NCBI GenBank assembly: GCA_937873665.1
Contig: CALMYW010000394.1
Location: 310,001-374,000 of the forward strand
Origin: an uncultured Sphingorhabdus sp.
GTDB taxonomy: Bacteria > Pseudomonadota > Alphaproteobacteria > Sphingomonadales > Sphingomonadaceae
Direction of reading: 5' to 3'
DNA: 64,000 bases
Below are positions 43,340-50,992 of this stretch, one piece after another. The position numbers and the translations under genes are program-made. Each line of letters starts with the position of its first letter. Position 1 is the first letter of the stretch. The notes below the pieces were generated by a model. The model searched no databases and was not told the origin of the DNA. It was given only the letters and a program-made list of their open reading frames with translations.

Positions 43340-44581
43340 ATGATGACCGCTCCACCAAAACAGAAACTTCTTGGCGACCGCGAACTGATTGTGATGATGG
43401 CGTCGATTATGGCGCTTAATGCGCTTGCGATTGATGCCATGCTGCCCGCTTTCCCGCGCATGGCCGCCGGCTTGGGCGTTGTCGATGCCAACCGTATCCA
43501 GCATGTGATTACGTCCTATTTGCTGGGCATGGGCGCCGGATCGCTGGTGCACGGGCCGTTATCCGACCGGTTCGGACGGCGTCCGATCCTGCTGATTGCT
43601 ATCGGTGGCTATATTCTGTGTGCTCTGGCCTGCAGCTTTGCGACCAGTTTCGAGATGCTGATCGCGATGCGTGTGGCGCAAGGGCTTTGCGGCGCAGCGT
43701 TGGGTGTGCTCGTCACCTCGATCATCCGCGACCAGTTTGAAGGCGATGCGATGGCGCGGCGCATGTCGACGATTTTCCTGGTCTTCATGGCGGTTCCCAT
43801 TGTCGCGCCTCTGGTGGGCTCGGCCGTGCTGCTGTTCGCAGGCTGGCGCTCAATCTTTGACTTGTTCGCTATCATGGCGGTGCTGGTGTTCAGCTGGGTG
43901 GCTCTGCGCCTGCCAGAAACGCTCGCCCCTGAAAATGCGATACCGATCGAACCGCGCGCGCTCGGTCGCGCGTGGAAGCAAGTCATCACCAACCGTTCTG
44001 CCAATTGCTATATGCTGGCCGGCGGCACATCTCAGGGGGCATTGTTCGGCTATCTGAACAGTTCGCAGCAGATTTTCGACCGGACTTTTTCGGCCCCCGA
44101 CTTCTTCCCCATTGGCTTTGCCATCATAGCCATCGGCATCGCCTGCGCCAATTTCACCAATGCACGGATCGTGGAGCGGTTCGGCGCGCGACGGGTATCG
44201 CAGACGGCGCTGTTCGCTTTCATAACGCTTGCCATCGCGCAGGCTCTGGCGGCCACCTTTGCGCCGTCGTCCCTGCCGCTGTTTCTTGGCCTCATCACGC
44301 TTAACATGGCGATGATCGGATTTGTCGGCTCAAATTTCTCGTCGATCGCGATGCAGCCTTTCGGAGCGATTGCCGGTTCAGCCTCTTCCTTCCAGAATTT
44401 CGTACGCACGATCTGGGCTGCATTGATCGGAGCCGTTATCGGCCAGCAGTTCAATGGTGCGGTCACGCCGGTTGCGCTTGGCTTCCTGGGTTGCGGGCTT
44501 TTGGCGCTGACCCTGATCCTGATCGGCGAGCGCGGCCAATTATTCACCCGCCCGGGAACGACACGACACGTGCCGCTGTAG
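43340..44581 (+). CDS. Bcr/CflA-type MFS drug exporter
   Basis: The 413-residue protein is a twelve-span major facilitator. The N-terminal half has the DHA1 signatures NALAIDAMLPAFPRMAAGLG, GMGAGSLVHGPLSDRFGRRP (motif A) and MRVAQGLCGAALGVLVTSII. These match the Bcr/CflA multidrug or bicyclomycin-efflux subgroup. Substrate unknown. The start at MMTAPPKQK is chosen; the longer frame has poor start context. A bidirectional terminator closes it. Confidence 0.88.
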   Translation: MMTAPPKQKLLGDRELIVMMASIMALNALAIDAMLPAFPRMAAGLGVVDANRIQHVITSYLLGMGAGSLVHGPLSDRFGRRPILLIAIGGYILCALACSFATSFEMLIAMRVAQGLCGAALGVLVTSIIRDQFEGDAMARRMSTIFLVFMAVPIVAPLVGSAVLLFAGWRSIFDLFAIMAVLVFSWVALRLPETLAPENAIPIEPRALGRAWKQVITNRSANCYMLAGGTSQGALFGYLNSSQQIFDRTFSAPDFFPIGFAIIAIGIACANFTNARIVERFGARRVSQTALFAFITLAIAQALAATFAPSSLPLFLGLITLNMAMIGFVGSNFSSIAMQPFGAIAGSASSFQNFVRTIWAALIGAVIGQQFNGAVTPVALGFLGCGLLALTLILIGERGQLFTRPGTTRHVPL

Positions 44582-44585
44582 CGGA

Positions 44586-44616
44586 AAAAAAGGGAGGCCG
44601 AAGCCTCCCTTTCCTT
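44586..44616. terminator. Bidirectional terminator
   Basis: A perfect 10-bp stem (AAAGGGAGGC, loop CGAA, GCCTCCCTTT) flanked by A-rich and T-rich sequence sits between the convergent MFS and amino-acid permease genes. Confidence 0.9.
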
Positions 44617-44633
44617 TTGTCCAACACTACCGA

Positions 44634-46157
44634 TCAGTTGATCGGCGGAACCGAGGTCGGCGGCGCATCGGGATCATCTTCATGAACTTCGATATGGCCG
44701 CGGCCAACATGGCTCGCCTTGCGGCTATAGGCGTAATACACCACCAGACCCAAAGCCGCCCATCCGACAAACAGCAGAAGTGTGTACCCTGAGAGGCTGA
44801 AGAACAGATACAGGCAGCCGAGGATCGAGATTGGCGCAACAATGTTCACCGCAGGCGTACGGAACGGACGGACGCGGTTCGGATCGGTGCGACGCAATAC
44901 CATCACAGCGATAGAAACCATTGCAAAGGCAAAGAGCGTTCCCGAATTCGAAATGTCCGCCAATGCACCGACCGGGAAGAAAGCCGCGAACATAGCAACA
45001 AACACACCGGTTATGATCGTGATGATATGCGGCGTTTTGAACTTCGGATGGACGGTCGAGAGCTTCTCGGGGAGAAGACCATCGCGGCTCATCACGAAGA
45101 AAATGCGCGTCTGTCCATACATCATCATCAGGATGACCGAAGGCAGCGCCAGACCGGCGGCCAGACCGATAAGATCACCGATCTTTTCCCATCCGATTTC
45201 ACGCATAGTCCATGCGAGAGCTTCCTTCGAACAAACGACGGCATTGTTGCCGATGGCATTACAAGCAGCAGTCAATTCAGCACTACCCGGGGCAATCCCC
45301 ATGCCTTCAGGCGTCAAAAGAGGTTGTGCTCCAACCGTACCAATGACGCCACCTGCAACAAGCATGTAGAAGACGGTGCAGATTGCGAGCGAACCGATCA
45401 GGCCGATCGGCATATTCCGCTGCGGATTTTGCGTTTCCTCGGCTGCCGTTGAAACCGCGTCGAAGCCCACATAGGCGAAGAAAATGGATGCCGCAGCGGC
45501 AGAAATACCGGCGAAACCTAGCGGAGCAAACGGCTCAAAATTGTCCATCTGAACAACCGGAACCGCCAGTGCGACAAACAATGTCAGTGCGGCCACTTTG
45601 ATCAGCACGAGTACGGCGTTGACGCGCGCGCTCTCGGTTGTGCCGATAACAAGCAAAGCGGTCACCAGAAGAGCAATCAGCATGGCTGGAAGGTTGATGA
45701 TACCGCCAGCCGAAGGACCAGCCGTCAAAGCCAAAGGTATTTTTATACCGAGTACACTATCCAATAGCCCGACAAAATAGCCGGACCAGCCAACAGAAAC
45801 TGCACCGGCGGCCACTGCATATTCAAGCACAAGAGCCCAACCAACCATCCAGGCGAGCATTTCGCCCATGACCGCGTAGGTATAGGTATAAGCCGATCCT
45901 GAAACCGGCACCATCGATGCCAGTTCAGAATAGCAAAGCGCCGCAACAGCGCACACAAAGCCGGCAATCACGAACGAAAGCATCATGCCCGGACCGGCCT
46001 TTTGCGCGGCTTCGGCGGTCAGGACGAAGATACCTGTGCCGATAATCGCACCAATGCCGAGCATCGTCAGTTGGAATGCACCAAGCGATCGGTGGAGGGA
46101 CTTTTTTTCCGCCGTCGCCAAAATGGCGTCCAACGGTTTGACCCGGTCGAATATCAT
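44634..46157 (-). CDS. APC-family amino-acid permease
   Basis: A 507-residue integral membrane protein with about 12-14 spans of the APC superfamily, cationic-amino-acid-transporter (CAT) subgroup: LGIGAIIGTGIFVLTAEAAQ, the substrate-binding glycine-rich helix, SELASMVPVSGSAYTYTYAV, and FFAYVGFDAVSTAAEETQNP. It probably imports an amino acid with protons. Two cysteines in an extracellular loop (TAACNAIG and VVCSKEA) may form a disulfide. It stands alone, upstream spacer 68 bases. Confidence 0.92.
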   Translation of the reverse strand: MIFDRVKPLDAILATAEKKSLHRSLGAFQLTMLGIGAIIGTGIFVLTAEAAQKAGPGMMLSFVIAGFVCAVAALCYSELASMVPVSGSAYTYTYAVMGEMLAWMVGWALVLEYAVAAGAVSVGWSGYFVGLLDSVLGIKIPLALTAGPSAGGIINLPAMLIALLVTALLVIGTTESARVNAVLVLIKVAALTLFVALAVPVVQMDNFEPFAPLGFAGISAAAASIFFAYVGFDAVSTAAEETQNPQRNMPIGLIGSLAICTVFYMLVAGGVIGTVGAQPLLTPEGMGIAPGSAELTAACNAIGNNAVVCSKEALAWTMREIGWEKIGDLIGLAAGLALPSVILMMMYGQTRIFFVMSRDGLLPEKLSTVHPKFKTPHIITIITGVFVAMFAAFFPVGALADISNSGTLFAFAMVSIAVMVLRRTDPNRVRPFRTPAVNIVAPISILGCLYLFFSLSGYTLLLFVGWAALGLVVYYAYSRKASHVGRGHIEVHEDDPDAPPTSVPPIN

Positions 46158-46225
46158 CAGATTCTCCCCAAAAAATATGTTCTGGGGCCGAAACTAGAGC
46201 CTAAATGGACATGCGCAACAAAATT

Positions 46226-46603
46226 TCAGCGCATCAGCATCGGCCCGAGCGCTTTTCCACCGAAAAGATGGACGTGGAGGTGCGGAACCTCTTGATGACT
46301 ATGGATTCCGGCATTGGCGAGCAGCCTATAACCCGGCGCCACCAGCCCCTGTTCGCGGGCAACATGGCCGACGGCCCGGATGAAACCGGCTATCTCCGCT
46401 TCGCTCGCCTTCGCGCTGAAATCATCCCAGCTGACATAGCCCCCCTTGGGGATGACCAATATGTGAACCGGTGCCTGCGGATTGATGTCGTGAAAGGCGA
46501 GCGCCCATTCATCCTCATATACCGTGCGGTTGGGAATCTCCCCGCGCAGGATTTTGGCGAAGATATTCTGCTCATCATAAGGCAAAGTGGCGTCGACGGG
46601 CAC
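46226..46603 (-). CDS. HIT-family (histidine triad) protein
   Basis: A 125-residue nucleotide phosphoramidase of the HinT type, with the catalytic triad motif EVPHLHVHLFGGKALG and the nucleotide-binding DINPQAPVHILVIPK. It follows hisE by three bases, a pairing seen in other alphaproteobacteria. Confidence 0.94.
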   Translation of the reverse strand: MPVDATLPYDEQNIFAKILRGEIPNRTVYEDEWALAFHDINPQAPVHILVIPKGGYVSWDDFSAKASEAEIAGFIRAVGHVAREQGLVAPGYRLLANAGIHSHQEVPHLHVHLFGGKALGPMLMR

Positions 46604-46606
46604 GCG

Positions 46607-46924
46607 TCATCCTTTCCTGCTGGCTTTTTCTTCTATTCCCGAAACGCCCTCGCGTCGTTCGAGTTCGCACAGTATGTCATCAAGGCCCAGATTCGCATCC
46701 GCGAGCAATATGGCGAGGTGGAACAGCAGATCGGCAGCTTCGTTTGTCAGCTTTTCCGGACCTTCCTTGAGCGCAGCAATGATCGTTTCGGTGGCTTCCT
46801 CGCCAACTTTCTGAGCAATCTTGGCCGTACCCTTTGAAAAAAGCGAGGCCACATAGCTCGACGCCGGGTCGGCGCCCTTGCGCGCGCGGATGACCGCTTC
46901 CAATCGCTCTAAACGCGGATCCAT
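46607..46924 (-). CDS. hisE: Phosphoribosyl-ATP pyrophosphatase
   Basis: HisE performs the second step of histidine synthesis, hydrolysing phosphoribosyl-ATP to the AMP form. The 105-residue protein has the MazG-like metal-binding helix motifs KIAQKVGEEATETIIAALKE and EAADLLFHLAILLADANLG. The start overlaps the upstream MarR stop by one base (TGATG). Other his genes are not in the window. Confidence 0.94.
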   Translation of the reverse strand: MDPRLERLEAVIRARKGADPASSYVASLFSKGTAKIAQKVGEEATETIIAALKEGPEKLTNEAADLLFHLAILLADANLGLDDILCELERREGVSGIEEKASRKG

Positions 46925-47445
46925 CAGCGCCCCCTGCCCTGCAAGTTCATCACCATCTGCCGTTCATCCTCAGGGATAAGGCCTTCAAGCACGCGCCAGA
47001 AGCCAGTCACCGATTCCTGCCCTGCCGCCGCATAAGCTGCCGACAAACCGGTGCGCAAGGCCTCGAACAACTGCGCCTCGAACGCGGCACCGGCCTCGGT
47101 CAAGCGCAACAGCTTTTGCCGCCGGTCGACCTCGCCTGACTTGGTTTCTACCAGTCCCTTCGCTGCCAGGTCGTTCAACACGCGGCCCAGCGACTGCTTG
47201 GTTATCGACAGGATTTTGAGTAGCGCGCTGACCGGAAGGTCGGGCTGGCGTGCTATGAAATAGAGTGCGCGGTGATGCGCGCGGCCAAAGCCATGCTCGA
47301 CCAAAAGCTCGTCGACCGAACGCGTCAGGCGCGTGTAACCGAAAAAGAGCAACTCGACGCCGCGCCTGACCTCGTCCTCCCGCAGGAAGAGTGGCGACGC
47401 AGCTGGCGAGAATGTCTCAATCGAGGGAGAAGATGGGACAGCCAT
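46924..47445 (-). CDS. MarR-family transcriptional regulator
   Basis: The 173-residue protein has the MarR winged helix: GFGRAHHRALYFIARQPDLP, VSALLKILSITKQSLGRVLN and the wing GEVDRRQKLLRLTEAGAAFE. It is coupled to hisE (1 bp overlap) and divergent from ilvE across 78 bases. The spacer holds two direct TTGACG repeats (47447-47452, 47457-47462) that might be binding or promoter elements. The target is not known. Confidence 0.88.
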   Translation of the reverse strand: MAVPSSPSIETFSPAASPLFLREDEVRRGVELLFFGYTRLTRSVDELLVEHGFGRAHHRALYFIARQPDLPVSALLKILSITKQSLGRVLNDLAAKGLVETKSGEVDRRQKLLRLTEAGAAFEAQLFEALRTGLSAAYAAAGQESVTGFWRVLEGLIPEDERQMVMNLQGRGR

Positions 47446-47523
47446 ATTGACGTATCTTGACGCAGCCCATAACTAAGTGCAAGCATTTCCTGAAAGTTGC
47501 TATTTTCGTAATTATATTTCAAA

Positions 47524-48633
47524 ATGGAACCAAGCATGTCGCATTCTGCCATCCCGACGCTCGAACGCGTACCGCATCCCTCACCGGTTGCCGATGATGT
47601 GCGCGCAGGGCTGATTGCCGATCCGGGCTTTGGCAAGGTGTTCACAGATCACATGGTCACGATCAAATACACCGAAGGTCAAGGGTGGCATAGCGCGACG
47701 CTCGGCCCGCGCGGTCCGCTGACGCTCGATCCCGCTACCGCAGTACTACATTATGCACAGGAGATTTTCGAGGGCCTGAAAGCCTATCGCCTGGCAGACG
47801 GATCGATGGCGCTGTTCCGCCCCGATGCCAATGCACGCCGCTTCAACCAGTCGGCCCGTCGTCTCGCCATGCCCGAAATTCCCGAAAGGCTGTTCATCAA
47901 TTCGATCAAGGCGCTGATTGATGCGGACAAGGCCTGGTTCCCGCCGGTCGAGGGCGGATCCATCTATATCCGCCCGTTCATGATCGCGAGCGAGGTGTTT
48001 CTGGGCGTGAAGCCGTCATCCGAATATCTGTTCATGATCATTTGCTCGGCAGCCGGGAATTATTTCAAGAGCGGCGCGCCTGCGATCAAGATCTGGATAT
48101 CCGAAAATTACACCCGCGCCGCACCCGGCGGGACGGGCGCGGCCAAATGCGGCGGCAACTACGCCTCCAGCCTGATCGCGCAGCAGGAGGCAATTGCGCA
48201 GGGCTGCGACCAGGTCGTTTTCCTCGACGCCGCTGAACATCGCTGGGTTGAGGAATTGGGCGGCATGAACCTGTTCTTCGTCTTCGACGATGGCAGCATC
48301 GTCACACCGCCCACCGATGGAACGATCCTTGAAGGCATCACGCGCGCATCGCTTATCCAGTTGGCGCAAGAAGAAGGACTGACAGTTCGCGAGGAGAATT
48401 ACGCCATCGACCAGTGGCGCACCGATGCGGAAAACGGGCGGCTGGTCGAAACCTTTGCATGTGGTACTGCGGCAGTCGTAACGCCGGTCGGCAGCGTTCA
48501 TGGTGCACAAGGCAGCTTCACCATTGGCAGCGGTGGCCCCGGTCAGCTCACGCAAAAACTACGGGCCAGACTGGTTGAAATCCAGCGCGGCGTGGCGCCC
48601 GATCCTCACGGTTGGGTGGATCGCATCATTTAA
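47524..48633 (+). CDS. ilvE: Branched-chain amino-acid aminotransferase
   Basis: IlvE transfers amino groups between glutamate and the keto acids of valine, leucine and isoleucine. The 369-residue fold type IV PLP enzyme shows AQEIFEGLKAYRLADGSMAL, FRPDANARRFNQSARRLAMP, the AAKCGGNYASSLIAQQEAI stretch and FACGTAAVVTPVGSVHG. The length fits the long (eukaryote-like, BCAT II) form. An ATG 12 bases later (47536, MSHSAIP) is an alternative start. Confidence 0.93.
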   Translation: MEPSMSHSAIPTLERVPHPSPVADDVRAGLIADPGFGKVFTDHMVTIKYTEGQGWHSATLGPRGPLTLDPATAVLHYAQEIFEGLKAYRLADGSMALFRPDANARRFNQSARRLAMPEIPERLFINSIKALIDADKAWFPPVEGGSIYIRPFMIASEVFLGVKPSSEYLFMIICSAAGNYFKSGAPAIKIWISENYTRAAPGGTGAAKCGGNYASSLIAQQEAIAQGCDQVVFLDAAEHRWVEELGGMNLFFVFDDGSIVTPPTDGTILEGITRASLIQLAQEEGLTVREENYAIDQWRTDAENGRLVETFACGTAAVVTPVGSVHGAQGSFTIGSGGPGQLTQKLRARLVEIQRGVAPDPHGWVDRII

Positions 48634-48706
48634 GCAAAGCACGTGTTGCCAAGCGGTTTTTGAACGCTATAAGGCCGCTCTCCCAAGCCAGTCAGGCTTG
48701 GTCTGC

Positions 48707-48781
48707 TGGGGTGTCGCCAAGTGGTAAGGCACCGGTTTTTGGTACCGGCATTCGCAGGTTCGAATCCTGCCACCCCAGCCA
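48707..48781 (+). tRNA. tRNA-Gln (TTG)
   Basis: Cloverleaf with acceptor TGGGGTG/CACCCCA, anticodon loop TTTTGGT with anticodon TTG, T arm with GTTCGAATC, discriminator G and encoded CCA. It reads CAA glutamine codons. Confidence 0.96.
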
Positions 48782-48972
48782 TATTCCCCCAGAACTTGCT
48801 TAAGCCTCTGACTCTGCGAGTATATATCTTAGGTTAAGTTATGTAAAAGGTCGTAACTATTCGACCGCATGTGTAGCGCAACTTGTAAATCCGCTTTAAT
48901 TGGCCACAAAAGGGCGATGTGACCGGTGTAGTGCAAGAACATAAGGTCCATCGAGGGTAGATGGGTGGATAT

Positions 48973-49665
48973 ATGCGAATTGCTATTGCGGACGATGAAA
49001 GTGATGTCGTCAACTATCTGAAGAATCTCGTCGAAGAAATGGGACATGTTGCGACGTCCTTTTCGGATGGCGCAGCTTTGTCACAATCATTGGTCCGGGA
49101 AACCTATGATCTCGTTATCATGGACTGGACGATGCCGAAGAAAGACGGGTTGGCGACGCTGAACTGGATGCAGACTTCGCTGCAGGAGCGCCCCCCTGTC
49201 ATCATGATGACAAATCGTACCGCCAAAAAGGACATCAGCGATGCACTAAACGCGGGTGCGGACGATTATATAACCAAGCCCGAAGATCCGTCGGTCATTT
49301 CCGCTCGCATCAATGCACTATTGCGCAGAAGCGCCGGCAGCGGTGCATTTGAAGCAAAGGCCGTTTACGGGGCCTATACCTTCGACCGGATTGATCAGAC
49401 GGTTGCGGTTGAAGATAAAATCGTAACACTGACAGCCAAGGAGTTCGAACTGGCCGACATGTTCTTCCGCAATCGGGATCGCACCTTGTCGCGCAATTAT
49501 ATAATGGAAACCATCTGGCGGACGACGGCTGCGCTGGCCACTCGCACGCTTGACATGCACATCTCACGCGTTCGTGCCAAGCTGGACCTCAAACCGGAAA
49601 ACGGGTTTCGCATCTTCACGGTATTCGGCTACGGATATCGTTTGGAGTCCATCGAGAAAAGGTAA
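48973..49665 (+). CDS. OmpR-family response regulator of the CHASE2 system
   Basis: A 230-residue two-domain regulator. The receiver has the acidic pair in IADDESD, the phosphoacceptor Asp51 in DLVIMDWTMPKKDG and the lysine in DDYITKPEDPS. The DNA-binding domain is a winged helix (TLTAKEFELADMFFRNRDRT, RTLDMHISRVRAKLDLKPEN, FGYGYRLE). An ATG 12 bases upstream (48961) is a possible start, but MRIAIADD is the usual receiver beginning. The 179-base spacer before it follows tRNA-Gln and contains no other gene; a small GGTCG...CGACC hairpin is at 48849-48867. Confidence 0.93.
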   Translation: MRIAIADDESDVVNYLKNLVEEMGHVATSFSDGAALSQSLVRETYDLVIMDWTMPKKDGLATLNWMQTSLQERPPVIMMTNRTAKKDISDALNAGADDYITKPEDPSVISARINALLRRSAGSGAFEAKAVYGAYTFDRIDQTVAVEDKIVTLTAKEFELADMFFRNRDRTLSRNYIMETIWRTTAALATRTLDMHISRVRAKLDLKPENGFRIFTVFGYGYRLESIEKR

Positions 49666-49669
49666 GGCC

Positions 49670-50962
49670 ATGAAGCATCTGGCATTATCCGTCGCAGCCT
49701 TTTCGCTTGCGGCGTGCTTTGGCGCACCTGCCCAGGCAAATGATGATCTGGCATATAAGGTTGTGCGCGGCGATACGCTGATCGGGCTTGCAGATAAATA
49801 TATGCTGCGCACTGGTGACTACCGCATCGTGCAAAAGCGCAACAGGATCGCCAACCCGCATCTGATCCCGGTTGGTACCATCCTCAAACTGCCTCGGACG
49901 CTATTAAAGTTTCAACCTTCTTCCGCTCGCCTTTCTTCAGTGAAGGGGCAAGTCACCATGATGGATGGCAACATTGCAAAGGCAGTGTCGTCCGGCCAAC
50001 TGCTTTCCGAAGGGCAGGCGGTGAAAACATCAGGCGGGTCTTTTGCCTCTCTGTTGCTGGAGGATGGCTCACGCATTTCGGTACCTTCGAACACCGATCT
50101 GAAGATCGTGCGCCTGCGCCGCTATATCCTTGAATCGGCGCTGGACTATGATTTCCAGGTGGATCGTGGCAGCGCCCGATCGAAGGTGGCACCGCTCAAG
50201 TCGGCGAACGACCGTTATCAGGTCCGCACGCCTCGCGCTGTCTCGGCGGTTCGCGGCACCGATTTCCAGACCCGTTTCGATGACAGCACGAATCGCGACT
50301 TTGCCGAGGTCGATGAAGGGGCGCTGGCGGTTGGCGTGAAAGGCGGCTCAGAATTGGCGGTGCCGGCGGGCTCCGGCCTCGCAGTCAATGCCGATGGTAG
50401 CGCGATTACCGAAGCCCTGCTGCCTCCGCTTGAAATCGAGGGAGCAGGCAGGCTTCAAAATGAAAGCTCCGTCCGCTTCGCCGTGGCTGCCCAGAAAACG
50501 CCCCTTCGCGTAAGTGTCGCCAAGGATGCGGGTTTCGAAGAACAGCTGGCCGACCAGATCGTTTCGGGCGCCGACGCAGATTTTGGCAATCTGGAAGATG
50601 GCACCTACTTCTTCCGTGCCCGTGCAATTTCGACAAAAGGTCTGGAAGGTCTTCCTGCCACCTATGCGTTCAAACGTCGGTTGAACTCGATCAGTGGTTC
50701 TGCGGGTTCAGCCGACGAAGGCTGGGTTTTCAAATGGAGCGGTCAGGGCCGGGGAACGATACGGTACAACTTCCAGCTTTTCAGAAACAATACCGATGGA
50801 CCCGCGTTTGTTGACGAAGCAGGCCTGACAGCGCAACAAATTATCCTGTCCGAACTGCCCGATGGCGACTATTACTGGCGCGTCGGCTCTGTTCAATTTG
50901 CAGACGGCGAAACCAACACCAACTGGACGCCCCTTGAAAAGATTATTGTCGCTTCAAATTGA
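49670..50962 (+). CDS. Exported LysM and FecR-domain protein
   Basis: The 430-residue protein is exported: the N-terminus has a signal that could end at AQA before NDD, or, less likely, be a lipobox (SLAAC). A LysM module (YKVVRGDTLIGLADKYMLRT, IPVGTILKLP) at about residues 29-78 should bind peptidoglycan. A FecR domain follows at about 105-215 (VKTSGGSFASLLLEDGSRIS, RTPRAVSAVRGTDFQTRFDD). The C-terminal half has two Fn3-like repeats (LEDGTYFFRARAISTKGLEG, LPDGDYYWRVGSVQFADGET). It starts 4 bases after the regulator stop, and the kinase follows 30 bases later. Confidence 0.9.
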   Translation: MKHLALSVAAFSLAACFGAPAQANDDLAYKVVRGDTLIGLADKYMLRTGDYRIVQKRNRIANPHLIPVGTILKLPRTLLKFQPSSARLSSVKGQVTMMDGNIAKAVSSGQLLSEGQAVKTSGGSFASLLLEDGSRISVPSNTDLKIVRLRRYILESALDYDFQVDRGSARSKVAPLKSANDRYQVRTPRAVSAVRGTDFQTRFDDSTNRDFAEVDEGALAVGVKGGSELAVPAGSGLAVNADGSAITEALLPPLEIEGAGRLQNESSVRFAVAAQKTPLRVSVAKDAGFEEQLADQIVSGADADFGNLEDGTYFFRARAISTKGLEGLPATYAFKRRLNSISGSAGSADEGWVFKWSGQGRGTIRYNFQLFRNNTDGPAFVDEAGLTAQQIILSELPDGDYYWRVGSVQFADGETNTNWTPLEKIIVASN

Positions 50963-50992
50963 TGGGCAGCAGGCAGTAGCTGGCGGCCGCAC

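Noticed and set aside
46158..46225. A terminator-like CCCCA...TGGGG pair before the amino-acid permease.
   Set aside because: The stem is only five base pairs with a 12-base loop and has no T run in the right place.
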